Assembly (NCBI RefSeq): GCF_901873445.1
Contig: NZ_CABFLN010000006.1
Span: 1-53,402, forward strand
Origin: Gemella haemolysans
GTDB taxonomy: Bacteria; Bacillota; Bacilli; Staphylococcales; Gemellaceae
Direction of reading: 5' to 3'
Length of the DNA: 53,402 nt
Below the pieces are notes generated by a model that was given only the letters and a program-made list of their open reading frames with translations, searched no databases and had not been told where the DNA came from. Both the position numbers and the translations under genes were made by a program. Below, piece by piece: positions 25,732 through 35,300 of the stretch (positions are counted from its first letter, which is position 1; each line of letters begins with the position of its first letter).

Positions 25732-26460
25732 ATGATAAAAACTGAAAATCTGAATGTTGCATATAATCAAACACCAGCCCTTTCTGATATCAACTTAGAA
25801 ATAAAAGGGCCTGGTATAACAGGTATTATAGGTCCTAATGGTGCAGGGAAATCTACATTGATAAAAGCCATTTTAAATATAATCCCCTCAACAGGGATTG
25901 CAAAAATAGATGATAAAATATCAAAAGAAAATTTAGATAATGTTGCTTATGTTGAGCAAAAAATTAATATCGATTATAACTTTCCAATAAAGGTAAGAGA
26001 ATGTGTTTCTCTTGGTTTATATTCTAAAATTGGAATTTTTAAAAAGTTAAAAAAATCTGATTGGCAAAAAGTTGATGAAGCATTAAAATTAGTTGGTTTA
26101 GAGGAATTTTCTAACCGTCAAATCAGTGAGCTATCAGGTGGACAATTCCAACGCGTATTAATAGCTCGTTGTCTTGTTCAAGAGGCGAAGTATATATTTT
26201 TAGACGAGCCCTTTGTTGGTATTGACTCGGTAAGTGAAGAGATAATCATGGAAACATTACGAAATCTTCGAGATAAGGGACATACGATATTAATAGTGCA
26301 CCATGACTTAAGAAAAGTTCATTCTTATTTTGATAACGTTCTTCTTCTAAATAAAAAAGTCATTGCTTACGGTAATACTAAAGAGACTTTCACTAGAGAG
26401 AACTTAACAAATGCTTATGGTACCGACCTATTCTTTATGGGAGGTGGAGAAAATGATTAA
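25732..26460 (+). CDS. psaB: Manganese ABC transporter ATP-binding protein (PsaB/ScaC type)
   Basis: A 242-residue ATPase of a metal-ion ABC importer. Walker [10 protein letters not shown] (about 36-44), signature [18 protein letters not shown] (about 134-151), Walker B YIFLDEP and the H-loop IVHHDL are intact. The sequence [20 protein letters not shown] is almost the same as in streptococcal PsaB, suggesting manganese rather than zinc as cargo. The ATG at 25732 has AAGGGAA upstream. It overlaps the permease gene by 8 bp. Confidence 0.93.
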   Translation: MIKTENLNVAYNQTPALSDINLEIKGPGITGIIGPNGAGKSTLIKAILNIIPSTGIAKIDDKISKENLDNVAYVEQKINIDYNFPIKVRECVSLGLYSKIGIFKKLKKSDWQKVDEALKLVGLEEFSNRQISELSGGQFQRVLIARCLVQEAKYIFLDEPFVGIDSVSEEIIMETLRNLRDKGHTILIVHHDLRKVHSYFDNVLLLNKKVIAYGNTKETFTRENLTNAYGTDLFFMGGGEND

Positions 26461-27289
26461 AGAATTTATTGATGGGCTTTATAGTTTTCATTTCTTACAA
26501 AACGCACTTATTACTGCCATTGTTATTGGGATAGTTGCAGGCGCTGTAGGATGTTTTATAGTACTTAGAGGTATGTCACTTATGGGAGATGCAATCTCTC
26601 ACGCAGTACTTCCAGGTGTAGCTGTTTCGTTTATTCTTGGAATTGACTTCTTTATAGGTGCAATCGTTTTTGGACTAATGGCATCAATCATTATTACTTT
26701 TATCAAAGGTAATTCAATTATTAAAAGTGATACAGCAATAGGTATAACATTCAGTTCATTCTTAGCACTAGGAGTTATTCTAATTGGTGTCGCAAAAAGT
26801 TCTACAGACTTATTCCACATCTTGTTCGGTAATATTTTAGCTGTTCAAGACTTAGATATGTATATTACAATTGGAGTTGCTATTTTCGTATTACTTGTAA
26901 TAAAACTATTCTACAAAGAATTATTACTAACTTCATTTGATGAATTATTGGCAAAAGCAATGGGAATGAAAGTTAATTTCTATCACTATTTACTTATGAT
27001 ACTTTTAACTTTAGTATCTGTTACAGCTATGCAAAGTGTTGGTACTATCCTAATCGTTGCTATGTTAATTACACCAGCAGCTACAGCATATTTATATGCA
27101 AACAGCTTAAAAACTATGATTTTCTTATCATCAGCTATCGGAGCTGGTTGCTCAGTATTAGGGTTATTCTTAGGATATTCATTTAATATCGCTGCTGGAT
27201 CTAGTATCGTTTTGACATCAGCTATTGTTTTTGCAATAAGTTTCTTTATTGCACCAAAACAACGCTTTGTTAAGCATAAAAAAAAATAA
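26453..27289 (+). CDS. psaC: Manganese ABC transporter permease (PsaC/ScaB type)
   Basis: A 278-residue membrane protein of the ABC-3 metal permease family with about eight to nine helices. Family hallmarks are [25 protein letters not shown] (about 28-52), where the Asp/His pair lies on the ion path, and [20 protein letters not shown] (about 189-208). I start at the ATG at 26453 with GGGAGGTGGAG upstream; the frame continues upstream inside psaB without a ribosome binding site. A 220-bp gap with its own regulatory signals separates it from psaA. Confidence 0.93.
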   Translation: MIKEFIDGLYSFHFLQNALITAIVIGIVAGAVGCFIVLRGMSLMGDAISHAVLPGVAVSFILGIDFFIGAIVFGLMASIIITFIKGNSIIKSDTAIGITFSSFLALGVILIGVAKSSTDLFHILFGNILAVQDLDMYITIGVAIFVLLVIKLFYKELLLTSFDELLAKAMGMKVNFYHYLLMILLTLVSVTAMQSVGTILIVAMLITPAATAYLYANSLKTMIFLSSAIGAGCSVLGLFLGYSFNIAAGSSIVLTSAIVFAISFFIAPKQRFVKHKKK

Positions 27290-27354
27290 TTTAGGTAATA
27301 ACATACAAAGAATAAACTAGTTTTTATCTAATCTAAATTAATATAATAATCCCT

Positions 27355-27403
27355 TTAAATAAACTTATTAAAATAAAAAATACTTCCAAAGTGAGTTTAT
27401 TTA
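27355..27403 (+). other. Hairpin in the psaC-psaA gap
   Basis: TAAATAAACT and AGTTTATTTA form a 10-bp perfect stem around a 27- to 29-nt A-rich loop. No T-tract follows, so full termination is unlikely; it may stabilise or process the psaBC mRNA so that psaA is expressed at a different level. Confidence 0.5.
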
Positions 27404-27428
27404 GAGGTGTTATTAAAAAGGTTTTAAT

Positions 27429-27456
27429 TGATAATGATTATTATTAGTTATGTAAA
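27429..27456 (+). promoter_or_regulatory. Fur/PerR-like box over a possible internal psaA promoter
   Basis: TGATAATGATTATTA (27429-27443) matches the Bacillus Fur 7-1-7 consensus TGATAATnATTATCA at all but one position and the PerR consensus TTATAATnATTATAA at 13 of 15. It overlaps a possible -35 TTGATA (27428-27433), with a weak -10 TGTAAA at 27451-27456, spacing 17. The box is clear; the promoter is tentative. The psaA ATG is at 27510. Confidence 0.6.
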
Positions 27457-27509
27457 TCTATTTTATTCTCTGTCTTACAAAAAAAAAAATAATAAAGGAG
27501 GCCTATAAT

Positions 27510-28460
27510 ATGAAAAAATTAGGTTTTAAAAAATTAAGTTTTCTAGCCCTTATTTTTACTTTAGCAGTTGGACTTTTCGCATGTTCTAGTGCTAAACAAA
27601 ATTCAGGGTCTAATGATGCTACTAAATTAAAAGTAGTAGCAACTAACTCTATCATTGCTGATATTACTAAAAATATCGCTGGTGATAAAATTGATTTACA
27701 CAGTATCGTACCTGTTGGACAAGATCCTCATGAGTACGAACCGCTTCCTGATGATGTTAAAAAAACATCTGAAGCTAATCTTATCTTCTACAACGGTATT
27801 AACTTAGAAACTGGTGGTAACGCTTGGTTTACTAAATTAGTTCAAAATGCTAAAAAAGAAGAAAACAAAGATTACTACGCAGTTAGTGAAGGTGTTGATG
27901 TAATTTACCTTGAAGGTCAAAGCGAAAAAGGTAAAGAAGACCCACACGCTTGGTTAAACCTTGAAAATGGTATGATTTATGCTAAAAACATTGCAAAACA
28001 ATTAGAAGCTAAAGATCCAAAAAATAAAGATTTCTATGAAGCTAACCTTAAAACTTACTTAGAAAAACTTTCTAAATTAGACAAAGAAGCTAAAGATAAA
28101 TTCAACAACATTCCTAAAGAGAAAAAAACTATCGTAACTAGTGAAGGATGCTTCAAATACTTCTCTAAAGCATACAATGTACCTTCTGCTTATATTTGGG
28201 AAATCAATACTGAAGAAGAAGGAACTCCAGATCAAATTAAAACTCTAGTTGAAAAATTACGTAAAACTAAAGTACCTTCTCTATTCGTAGAAAGTAGTGT
28301 TGACGAACGTCCAATGCAAACAGTATCAAAAGATACTAATATTCCAATTTACGAAAAAATCTTCACTGATTCAATTGCTGAACCAGGACAAAATGGAGAT
28401 AGCTACTACAGCATGATGAAATGGAACTTAGATAAAATTTCTGAAGGATTAGCTAAATAA
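27510..28460 (+). CDS. psaA: Manganese-binding lipoprotein of the ABC transporter (PsaA/ScaA family)
   Basis: A 316-residue solute-binding protein of cluster A-I. The signal peptide ends in the lipobox LFACSS, with C25 the lipidated cysteine. Metal ligands correspond to PsaA H67, H139, E205 and D280: H74 in GQDPHEYEP, a His in EDPHAWLN (about 146), a Glu in [10 protein letters not shown] (about 212) and an Asp in IFTDSIAE (about 287). There is no His-rich loop as in zinc-specific AdcA/ZnuA. The mature sequence is extremely close to streptococcal PsaA/ScaA as I remember it. A strong AAAGGAGGCC site precedes the ATG. It imports Mn2+ with PsaBC and so supports oxidative-stress defence. Confidence 0.95.
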   Translation: MKKLGFKKLSFLALIFTLAVGLFACSSAKQNSGSNDATKLKVVATNSIIADITKNIAGDKIDLHSIVPVGQDPHEYEPLPDDVKKTSEANLIFYNGINLETGGNAWFTKLVQNAKKEENKDYYAVSEGVDVIYLEGQSEKGKEDPHAWLNLENGMIYAKNIAKQLEAKDPKNKDFYEANLKTYLEKLSKLDKEAKDKFNNIPKEKKTIVTSEGCFKYFSKAYNVPSAYIWEINTEEEGTPDQIKTLVEKLRKTKVPSLFVESSVDERPMQTVSKDTNIPIYEKIFTDSIAEPGQNGDSYYSMMKWNLDKISEGLAK

Positions 28461-28470
28461 TTACTCCTAG

Positions 28471-28508
28471 AACAACTCCCTGTATAAATATACAAGGAGT
28501 TGTTATTT
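28471..28508 (+). terminator. Terminator of psaBCA
   Basis: AACAACTCC..TGTAT and ATACA..GGAGTTGTT form a long stem with one mismatch over an AAAT loop, followed by ATTTTTATT. Its 3' side abuts the stop codon of the opposing permease gene at 28509. Confidence 0.88.
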
Positions 28509-29651
28509 TTATTCCATCATAATTTTTTTAACATTTAAACCTTTTATCTTATTACTATAGTATAAAGTAAAGATTTCATATATTAATACAAATGCTATAA
28601 AACTACCAATTACTGAAATTAAATCAAAGTTATATGTTGTTTCGCTATCTAATTTTTTAGATAAAACTTTTAGTAATGCTCTTATTAAAAAATACTGATA
28701 AACTGTTCCTACAGCAAAACCTATGTATGCTACTACTCTATAACCTGATAATACTATTTTTGAACATTCACTTTTTGAAAAGCCCATAATATTTAAAATA
28801 GATATATTTTTTATATTACTACTAGCAATCACTTCTAATGAAATTAATAATATAGACAACGATAATATCACACCTATTATCATCATCATAATTCTTATTG
28901 TTCCATCAACAAAATCTCTCATACCAAATGCCATTTGAATCATTGAAGAAAATGATAACGAAGCAAAAATAACAAAGAATAATAGGGTTTTATTACTAAA
29001 TAATACTGTTGCTCTTAATTCTTTAAAAAAGTTTTTATATTGTCTAAATTTTCTTTTTCTAATTATTTTATTTGTTGAATTTATTTGTTTAAGTAAGTTA
29101 ATCGTTGGTAAATTTAAATTAAACAGTACATACACAATTGATATTACTAAAAACAATAGTGATGGTAATATAACCATTATTAATAAAAGTTGGGGATGAA
29201 AGTTCATTGTAAGTTCAGATAATATATTATCTGTATTTCTACTCTCATAAAATTTCGGCATAAATAAATGCGAACTACTATACCCTAATAATGAACCTAA
29301 AAATACTAAAAATCCAAAAATAGAAAACTTAGATGCTATAAAGTTATTACTATAACCTTGAGCTTTTAATATTCCAATTTTATGTTTAGAATCATCGATA
29401 AATTGTTTTATATAGAATATTAACATTACGGCTGCACTTATTGATAAGACAGCTCCTGTTATAATAACTACAAATTTAGAAACAATAAGCTGAGCATCAT
29501 AAAACTTTTTCTGCATTATATTAAATCCCGTAATATCTAGGCCTTTCAAATCTAAATATAAGTTAGAAAAAAGTGTAGTTATAAATACCGCACAAAAACT
29601 TACTATCACTACTGCAATTGCTTTTCTTAAATCTTTTAACTGTACTAGCAT
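28509..29651 (-). CDS. FtsX-like ABC transporter permease
   Basis: A 380-residue membrane protein with about eight hydrophobic segments (roughly residues 10-30, 57-80, 105-125, 150-175, 215-235, 245-275, 300-320 and 345-365), arranged as two FtsX-type blocks. The cytoplasmic loops KHKIGILKAQGYSNNFI and SNIKNISILNIMGFSKSEC are the ATPase-contacting loops typical of MacB/FtsX permeases. It lacks the large extracellular domain of MacB and is half the length of BceB/YtrF-like proteins. With the ATPase 4 bp upstream and a TetR regulator ahead, the cassette is probably an exporter or resistance pump; the substrate is unknown. Confidence 0.85.
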   Translation of the reverse strand: MLVQLKDLRKAIAVVIVSFCAVFITTLFSNLYLDLKGLDITGFNIMQKKFYDAQLIVSKFVVIITGAVLSISAAVMLIFYIKQFIDDSKHKIGILKAQGYSNNFIASKFSIFGFLVFLGSLLGYSSSHLFMPKFYESRNTDNILSELTMNFHPQLLLIMVILPSLLFLVISIVYVLFNLNLPTINLLKQINSTNKIIRKRKFRQYKNFFKELRATVLFSNKTLLFFVIFASLSFSSMIQMAFGMRDFVDGTIRIMMMIIGVILSLSILLISLEVIASSNIKNISILNIMGFSKSECSKIVLSGYRVVAYIGFAVGTVYQYFLIRALLKVLSKKLDSETTYNFDLISVIGSFIAFVLIYEIFTLYYSNKIKGLNVKKIMME

Positions 29652-29655
29652 ATAA

Positions 29656-30336
29656 TTACCACCCTATCTCTTCTACAGATTTAGGTGTACGGTTTTCTTC
29701 AATAGAAGTTACTCTACCACTACCTACATGAATTATCTTATTTGAAAGTTCAGCAATATTCTCATTATGAGTTACCATTATCATTGTAAAGTTTGATTTA
29801 TCTTTTAGTTTTAATAAGTACTCTAATATTTTTCTTCCAGTCGCCTCATCTAAAGCTCCTGTTGGTTCATCTAAAAATAGTACAGTTGGCTTCTTAGCTA
29901 ATGCTCTCGCAATTGAAACACGCTGTTGCTCTCCTCCAGATAACTCATTAGGATATTTACTTAATTTATCTTCTAAACCTAATTCCTTTATAATATCAAC
30001 ATACTCTTTATTATTTGCTAAATTAGCTCCTACTTTAACATTTTGTTCTACTGTTAAATTATTTAATAAATAATATTGTTGGAAAACAAATCCTATTTTG
30101 TCTTTACGAAACTTTGTTAATTGTTTTTCTGAGTAATCACTTATAGACTCATTATCATATATAACTTCTCCTGAATCTGACTTTTCTAAACCAGATAAAA
30201 TATTTAATAATGTAGATTTCCCTGAACCTGAAGCCCCAAGTATAACAACAAATTCATTTTTATCAATTTTTAAATCTATTCCCCTTAAAACTTCTTGATC
30301 ATTATATTTTTTCTTAATATTTTTTGCTGTAATCAT
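29656..30336 (-). CDS. ABC transporter ATP-binding protein (MacB/LolD type)
   Basis: A 226-residue ATPase. Walker A GASGSGKST (about 34-42), Q-loop FVFQQYYLL, signature LSGGEQQRVSIARALAKKP (about 135-153), Walker B LFLDEPTGALD and the H-loop MVTHNE are complete. The LDEPTGALD variant is usual for the MacB/LolD/FtsE group. The ATG follows the tetR stop with no gap (TAA then ATG), and the permease gene starts 4 bp after its end, so the three genes form one operon. Confidence 0.93.
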   Translation of the reverse strand: MITAKNIKKKYNDQEVLRGIDLKIDKNEFVVILGASGSGKSTLLNILSGLEKSDSGEVIYDNESISDYSEKQLTKFRKDKIGFVFQQYYLLNNLTVEQNVKVGANLANNKEYVDIIKELGLEDKLSKYPNELSGGEQQRVSIARALAKKPTVLFLDEPTGALDEATGRKILEYLLKLKDKSNFTMIMVTHNENIAELSNKIIHVGSGRVTSIEENRTPKSVEEIGW

Positions 30337-30912
30337 TTAATCAATCTCCCTTAAATATTGTACTATTAAACTTTTAGCTACTTCTTTCATGTACTCAATA
30401 ATTTCAGACTGTGTAAAATTATATATTCCCGTAACTGTTAATGTTGCAATACCATGACTATATATAAATAAGTGCTCATAAAATTTTTTTGAATTTTCTA
30501 TTGAAATTTTATACTCTTTATCTATAGACTCAATTACTGATTTATATTCATAGTCTCGCATTGGAAGAAAATCTTTAAAACTTTCTACTTCTATACCTTT
30601 TCTCATAAATAACCATTGAAATAATTTAGGTTCATTTTTTGAAAATAATATATACTCTACTCCTAATCGTTTAAATGGACTATCATCTTTTAAAGCTAAA
30701 TTAACTTTTTCTGAAAAAATATTTTCTGCAACAAACTTTGCTTCATCTTCTAAATTTTTCATATTAGAGAATAAACTAAATATTACTTTAGTAGATGACT
30801 GCAATTTTTTAGCTAGCTCTCTTGCAGTTAATGCTTCTATTCCATTTTCTCTTATAAAGTCTATAGTTACAGTCAAGACCTCTTCTTTAGTAAATTTAAA
30901 TTTTGGTGCCAT
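30337..30912 (-). CDS. TetR-family transcriptional regulator
   Basis: A 191-residue regulator. The N-terminal DNA-binding domain has FTKEEVLTVTIDFIRENG and the helix-turn-helix TARELAKKLQSSTKVIFSLF (about 29-48). The C-terminal ligand-binding region is not similar to anything I can name. I start at the ATG at 30910-30912 (MAPKFKFTK) with GGAGG eight bases upstream; the frame extends nine codons further without a ribosome binding site. As first gene of an ABC exporter operon it most likely represses its own promoter at 30949-30977 until a substrate binds. Confidence 0.9.
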   Translation of the reverse strand: MAPKFKFTKEEVLTVTIDFIRENGIEALTARELAKKLQSSTKVIFSLFSNMKNLEDEAKFVAENIFSEKVNLALKDDSPFKRLGVEYILFSKNEPKLFQWLFMRKGIEVESFKDFLPMRDYEYKSVIESIDKEYKISIENSKKFYEHLFIYSHGIATLTVTGIYNFTQSEIIEYMKEVAKSLIVQYLREID

Positions 30913-30948
30913 ATTCAAACCTCCATCGATAGGTAACACTTGTTTCTT

Positions 30949-30977
30949 ATTGTAAATTATTTTGTATGAAATGTCAA
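30949..30977 (-). promoter_or_regulatory. SigA promoter of the tetR-ABC operon
   Basis: On the minus strand a consensus TTGACA (-35, 30972-30977), 17-bp spacer and TACAAT (-10, 30949-30954). Such a strong promoter suits tight repression by the encoded TetR. No clean palindromic operator is obvious; CAAGTGTTACC downstream of the -10 is a possible half site. Confidence 0.8.
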
Positions 30978-30988
30978 CAGAAAAATTA

Positions 30989-31017
30989 TTGAATTATTAC
31001 AAGAAATCCTATACAAT
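30989..31017 (+). promoter_or_regulatory. SigA promoter of the TDT transporter gene
   Basis: TTGAAT (-35, 30989-30994), 17-bp spacer, TACAAT (-10, 31012-31017). Its -35 is only 11 bp from the -35 of the divergent tetR promoter, so TetR binding could affect both directions. Confidence 0.7.
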
Positions 31018-31046
31018 AAAAGTAGAATAAAAATTAGGAGTTATTT

Positions 31047-31955
31047 ATGAATATAATTAGAAATTTACCTACACCAATTTCAGGTTTAGCATTAGGTTCT
31101 GTTGCATTAGGAAACCTATTACAACCATATTCTTCTTCACTACAGTTATTATTTAGCCTTTTATCTTTGATAATAATTGTACTTTTAACTATTAAATTTG
31201 TGTTAGGATTTGACAAATTAAAAAAAGAAATGGAGAATCCTGTAGTTGCAACGGTTCTTGCAACCTATCCAATGAGTATTATGCTTTTAAGTTCATTTTC
31301 GAAAAAATTTATCGGTGTATACAGTGTTCCCTTTTGGATAATTGGAATTATTCTAGATTTTTTTGTTGTTTGTTATGCAATTTATAATTTTATTTTGAAA
31401 GAAAAACATATCAAAAATATTTATCCAACTTGGTTTATTACCTTTGTTGGGCCAGCTGTTGTAACTGTAACAGCAATAAATTACAACTTAGAAACACTAG
31501 GATTAATTTACTTCTACTTTTCTTATATTAACTATTTAGTATTATTACCTTTTGTTCTTTATAGAGTTTATAAATATAAACATTATAAAGATGGCGACTA
31601 TCCTACTATAACAGTATTTTCTGCCCCTGGTGGATTATTACTAGCTAGTTATATGATTGGAGTAACGCAAAAAAGCAACATAATTTTAGCAGTTTTAATA
31701 CCACTTACAATATTATTATTTATATTTGTCTTAATTCAATTACCATATCTGCTAAAAAGAAAATTCTATCCTAGCTTTTCTGCTTTTACTTTCCCCTTAG
31801 TAATTTGCGCGATAGCATTTCAAAAAACTGGTATTTACTATCAAATAGCTGAATTTTCTGTTTTGAATATTTTAATTCATCTAAGTGAATTGCTGGCAAT
31901 AATTATTGTAATTTATGTATGGTATGGATTTATTAAGAATTTATCTTATAAATAA
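31047..31955 (+). CDS. TDT-family transporter (TehA / tellurite-dicarboxylate type)
   Basis: A 302-residue protein with ten hydrophobic segments, matching the SLAC1/TehA/Mae1 (TDT) family of anion or dicarboxylate channels. The N-terminal NLPTPISGLALGSVALGN (about 5-22) is the family signature, and the later FSAPGGLLLASYM and FSAFTFPLVICA repeats the pore-helix pattern. The ATG at 31047 has AGGAG upstream. Divergent from tetR and followed at 39 bp by a small membrane protein. The exact substrate cannot be inferred; some members confer tellurite resistance, others move C4-dicarboxylates. Confidence 0.85.
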   Translation: MNIIRNLPTPISGLALGSVALGNLLQPYSSSLQLLFSLLSLIIIVLLTIKFVLGFDKLKKEMENPVVATVLATYPMSIMLLSSFSKKFIGVYSVPFWIIGIILDFFVVCYAIYNFILKEKHIKNIYPTWFITFVGPAVVTVTAINYNLETLGLIYFYFSYINYLVLLPFVLYRVYKYKHYKDGDYPTITVFSAPGGLLLASYMIGVTQKSNIILAVLIPLTILLFIFVLIQLPYLLKRKFYPSFSAFTFPLVICAIAFQKTGIYYQIAEFSVLNILIHLSELLAIIIVIYVWYGFIKNLSYK

Positions 31956-31994
31956 TTAAACCACTTTTATAGAATATTTAAGGAGATGGTTCGT

Positions 31995-32321
31995 ATGAGT
32001 AGAAAAAAATACATTAGCATTATATTATTATTTACTATTCCTGTAATCCCTATCTCTATATACATAGATAATACTAAATTTAAAGGTGCAGGAACTGTAC
32101 TATTTCTCTATCTACAATCTTTTGTCTGCTTTTTTACATCTTATCTACTTATATATAAAAAAAGCTATAATATTCTCGCTGGTATGACTGAAGAGGAATT
32201 TACAAGAATAGAAAAAATACCTAAAGAAAAAGAAAAAATGGAAAGAGTCTCTAAAAGAGTTGGCTATATATTTGCTTTTATTGGTATTCTATTATTATTA
32301 TTCACTATTTATTTTATATGA
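31995..32321 (+). CDS. Small membrane protein, three predicted helices
   Basis: A 108-residue protein I do not recognise. Hydrophobic segments at about residues 6-24, 33-53 and 88-107; between the second and third lies a charged cytoplasmic stretch (about 55-87) containing MTEEEFTRIEKIPKEKEKME. The start is the ATG at 31995 with AAGGAG nine bases upstream; an ATG at 31986 touches that sequence and is excluded. It follows the TDT gene by 39 bp with no terminator, so it is probably cotranscribed and could be an accessory subunit. Confidence 0.7.
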   Translation: MSRKKYISIILLFTIPVIPISIYIDNTKFKGAGTVLFLYLQSFVCFFTSYLLIYKKSYNILAGMTEEEFTRIEKIPKEKEKMERVSKRVGYIFAFIGILLLLFTIYFI

Positions 32322-32324
32322 TTA

Positions 32325-32360
32325 AAAAAGACACAGTTTAAATTTAACTGTGTCTTCATT
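32325..32360. terminator. Bidirectional terminator between the small membrane protein gene and smc
   Basis: A perfect 9-bp stem GACACAGTT / AACTGTGTC (32330-32354) over a TAAATTT loop. On the minus strand it is followed by TTTTTT (best for smc), on the plus strand by a weaker TTCATTCTTT. Confidence 0.85.
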
Positions 32361-32387
32361 CTTTGAATTATAAATTATAATTTTTAT

Positions 32388-35300
32388 CTACTCTACTGCC
32401 TCTTGAAAGTTCTCGATAACATCTTTTAACTCTAATTCTAAGATATAACTAATACCTTTTTCTTGCATTGTCACACCGTATAAAGTATCCATAGCTTCCA
32501 TAGTTCCTCGTCTGTGTGTGATAACTAAGAACTGATTATTCTCTGAATAAACTTTTAAGAATTTTGCAAATCTATTAACATTTTCTTCATCTAGTGCCGC
32601 TTCCACCTCATCAAGCACTACAAATGGAGGATTTTTAACCTGTAATATCGCAAATAATAAACTTATCGCAGTTAAAGATTTCTCCCCACCTGATAATAAT
32701 GAAAGATTTTGAAGTTTTTTACCAGGAGGTGAAGCTTCGATTACTATTCCAGTATTTAATATGTCATTTGGTGATTCTAAAGTCATATCTGCATAACCAC
32801 CTTTGAACAATTCTTTAAATATTTTATTGAAGTTCTCTGCTACTTTAACAAATGTTGTTAAGAAGCGTTCTTTTACTTCTTTATCAATCTCTGCAATAGT
32901 CTCTTCTAGTTTTTCTTTCGCTTCTACAAGATCAGTAATTTGCTCATTATAAAAGTCATAACGTTCTTTAACCTCTTCGAACTCTGCTATAGCATTTAGG
33001 TTAATATTACCTAACTCTACTATCTCTTTACGAAGTCTTGCTACATCGTGTTTATATGAAGGTACCTCATCTATAATATCGGCAGTTAATCTATTGGATA
33101 CACTCTCATACGTTACATTATAATTAGTAACAAGGTTTTCTAGATATTCATCAATTTTAACTTCTATCTTCGTCTGTTCTACTGTTAATTTTTCAAATTC
33201 TGAAGTTTTTTGACGTAGACTTTCGTTATTTCTTTGTTGAGCTACCGTAATTTCTTTTTCACGTTTAAACAATCCTGTTTTTTCCATATCAAGATCTGAT
33301 AATAACGTCTTAAGCGTTGTTAATCTTTCACTACACTCAGCAATTATTTTAGAATTATTTTCTAGTATTTGAAGTTCATCTTCCTCACTTAAAGACTCCG
33401 CATCTTTAGATATTTCTAATCTTGTCAACTGTTCATTCACATCTGATATATCTGCTAATAGTGATTCTATTAACTCTAAACCATGCTTAGTTATTTCTTC
33501 TAATTTTGATTTTTCAATCTTAAGCTCAGCAATTTTCTCTAAGAACAATTCCTCAGCACTTTGAGCATTTTGTTTTTTACTACTTTCTTCTTTAATTTTT
33601 TCATCAAGTTTTTGCAGTTTTACTCTAATTTCCTCAAGATTTTGAGTTAATTCGATAATATTACTTGAATCATTTTCATTGTCTTTAAATTCTAATAATT
33701 TCTTCTCATTAAATTCTATATTTGCTTTAATATCAGCAATCTCAGAAGTTTTATGATTTACACTTAATTCTAATTGCTTAAGTTTTAAAATCGTTTCTTC
33801 TTTTATCGATTTTAAACTTCCAATTTCATTCATTACTACTTGTTGTTGATTTTCTAATTGATGTTTTTCTCTATCTAATTTTTCAATCTTATCATTAATT
33901 TTAACAAGATTTTGTGAAAGTTCATCAAGTTCAGCTTTGTGTTTAATAGATGAATTGTTATTTTTATTAATAGCTCCCCCAGTGATAGATCCACCACTGT
34001 TGATAATTTGTCCATCAAGGGTAATAATTCTATTCCTAAAATTAATCTTACGAGCTATTCTATTGGCATTATCCATATTATCAACGATAAGAACAAGCCC
34101 TAATAGGTGAGATATTATATTTTTATACTCACTATCAACAGTTATAAGATTCTCAGCAATATTGATAAATCCTTCTTCATTTACAACTGTTCTATGAACA
34201 TCACTTGCTATAGCTTTTGCTTTAATATTATTTAATGGTAAGAATGTAACTCTACCTTTATTAGTTTTCTTTAAGTGATTAATACACTCTTTAGCAACAT
34301 TCTCATTTTCTACGATAATATTTTGTTGTGCTTGCCCTAAAGCAATATCAAGTGCGACGGCATATTCGTTAGAAAATTCTACAATATTTGCTACACTATT
34401 ATGAACACCATCTAAAGAATCTTTATTTGCAAGAATCTCTTTTACCCCAATATTGTAAAAACTTAAATTATTAATTTGATCTTCTAAGAACTTCTTACGA
34501 TTTTCCAAGTTACTCTTGAAGTTATATCCAGTACGAATTTGCTCCTCAATATTTTTCCCATTTGAATTAATTAAAATATTTTTCTCAACTAATATATCTA
34601 GTTCTTTTTGAAGATTAGATAATTGTTCATTTAATACCTTTTGTTCTTCAGTAGCTGCTACAAGTTCTTCTGTTTTTATACCTAAAACTTGCTTTTGTCT
34701 TTCAATATTATCAAGAATCTCTTTACTGTTTTCATCTGCACTCTCTAGATTCTTCTTAGCAAACTCTATACTATTTTCTAGTTTAGTTTCTTCGTTTATT
34801 AAGCTATAATAAATATCTTTTAATTCTTCTATATTTCTTTCAATTAATTCTAGTTTACTTTCTTCACCTGATTCTAACGAAGATATTTCCTTATTAATTT
34901 TTTGAATTCTCCCCTTAGTATCAGCATTTAGTTTTTCTCTTTCTGCTAACTTACTTTCAAGGTTTTGTTTTCTTTCCTCAAGATACTTAATGTCATCGTT
35001 AATTTTTTCACTTCTAAGTGTTCTATTATTTTTTCTTTCCTGAATTACACTTAATTGTGATTGAAGAGATTCTTTCTTTTGAACTAATTCTAACTCCTCA
35101 TCATGATATTTCATATAAGTTCTATCGAGTGAAACTAAACTATTCTTGATGCTTTCTAAATCTTTAATAAGTTCTTCTTGTCTACTTTCAAGTCCAAGTT
35201 TTTCTGATTCTTTTTCTTGTTTAACTTGAAGTAAATCTGCAAGTCTTTTTTGATATTCAGCAATATTGTAAACATTTAATAAAATATCTTTTTCTTCAAG

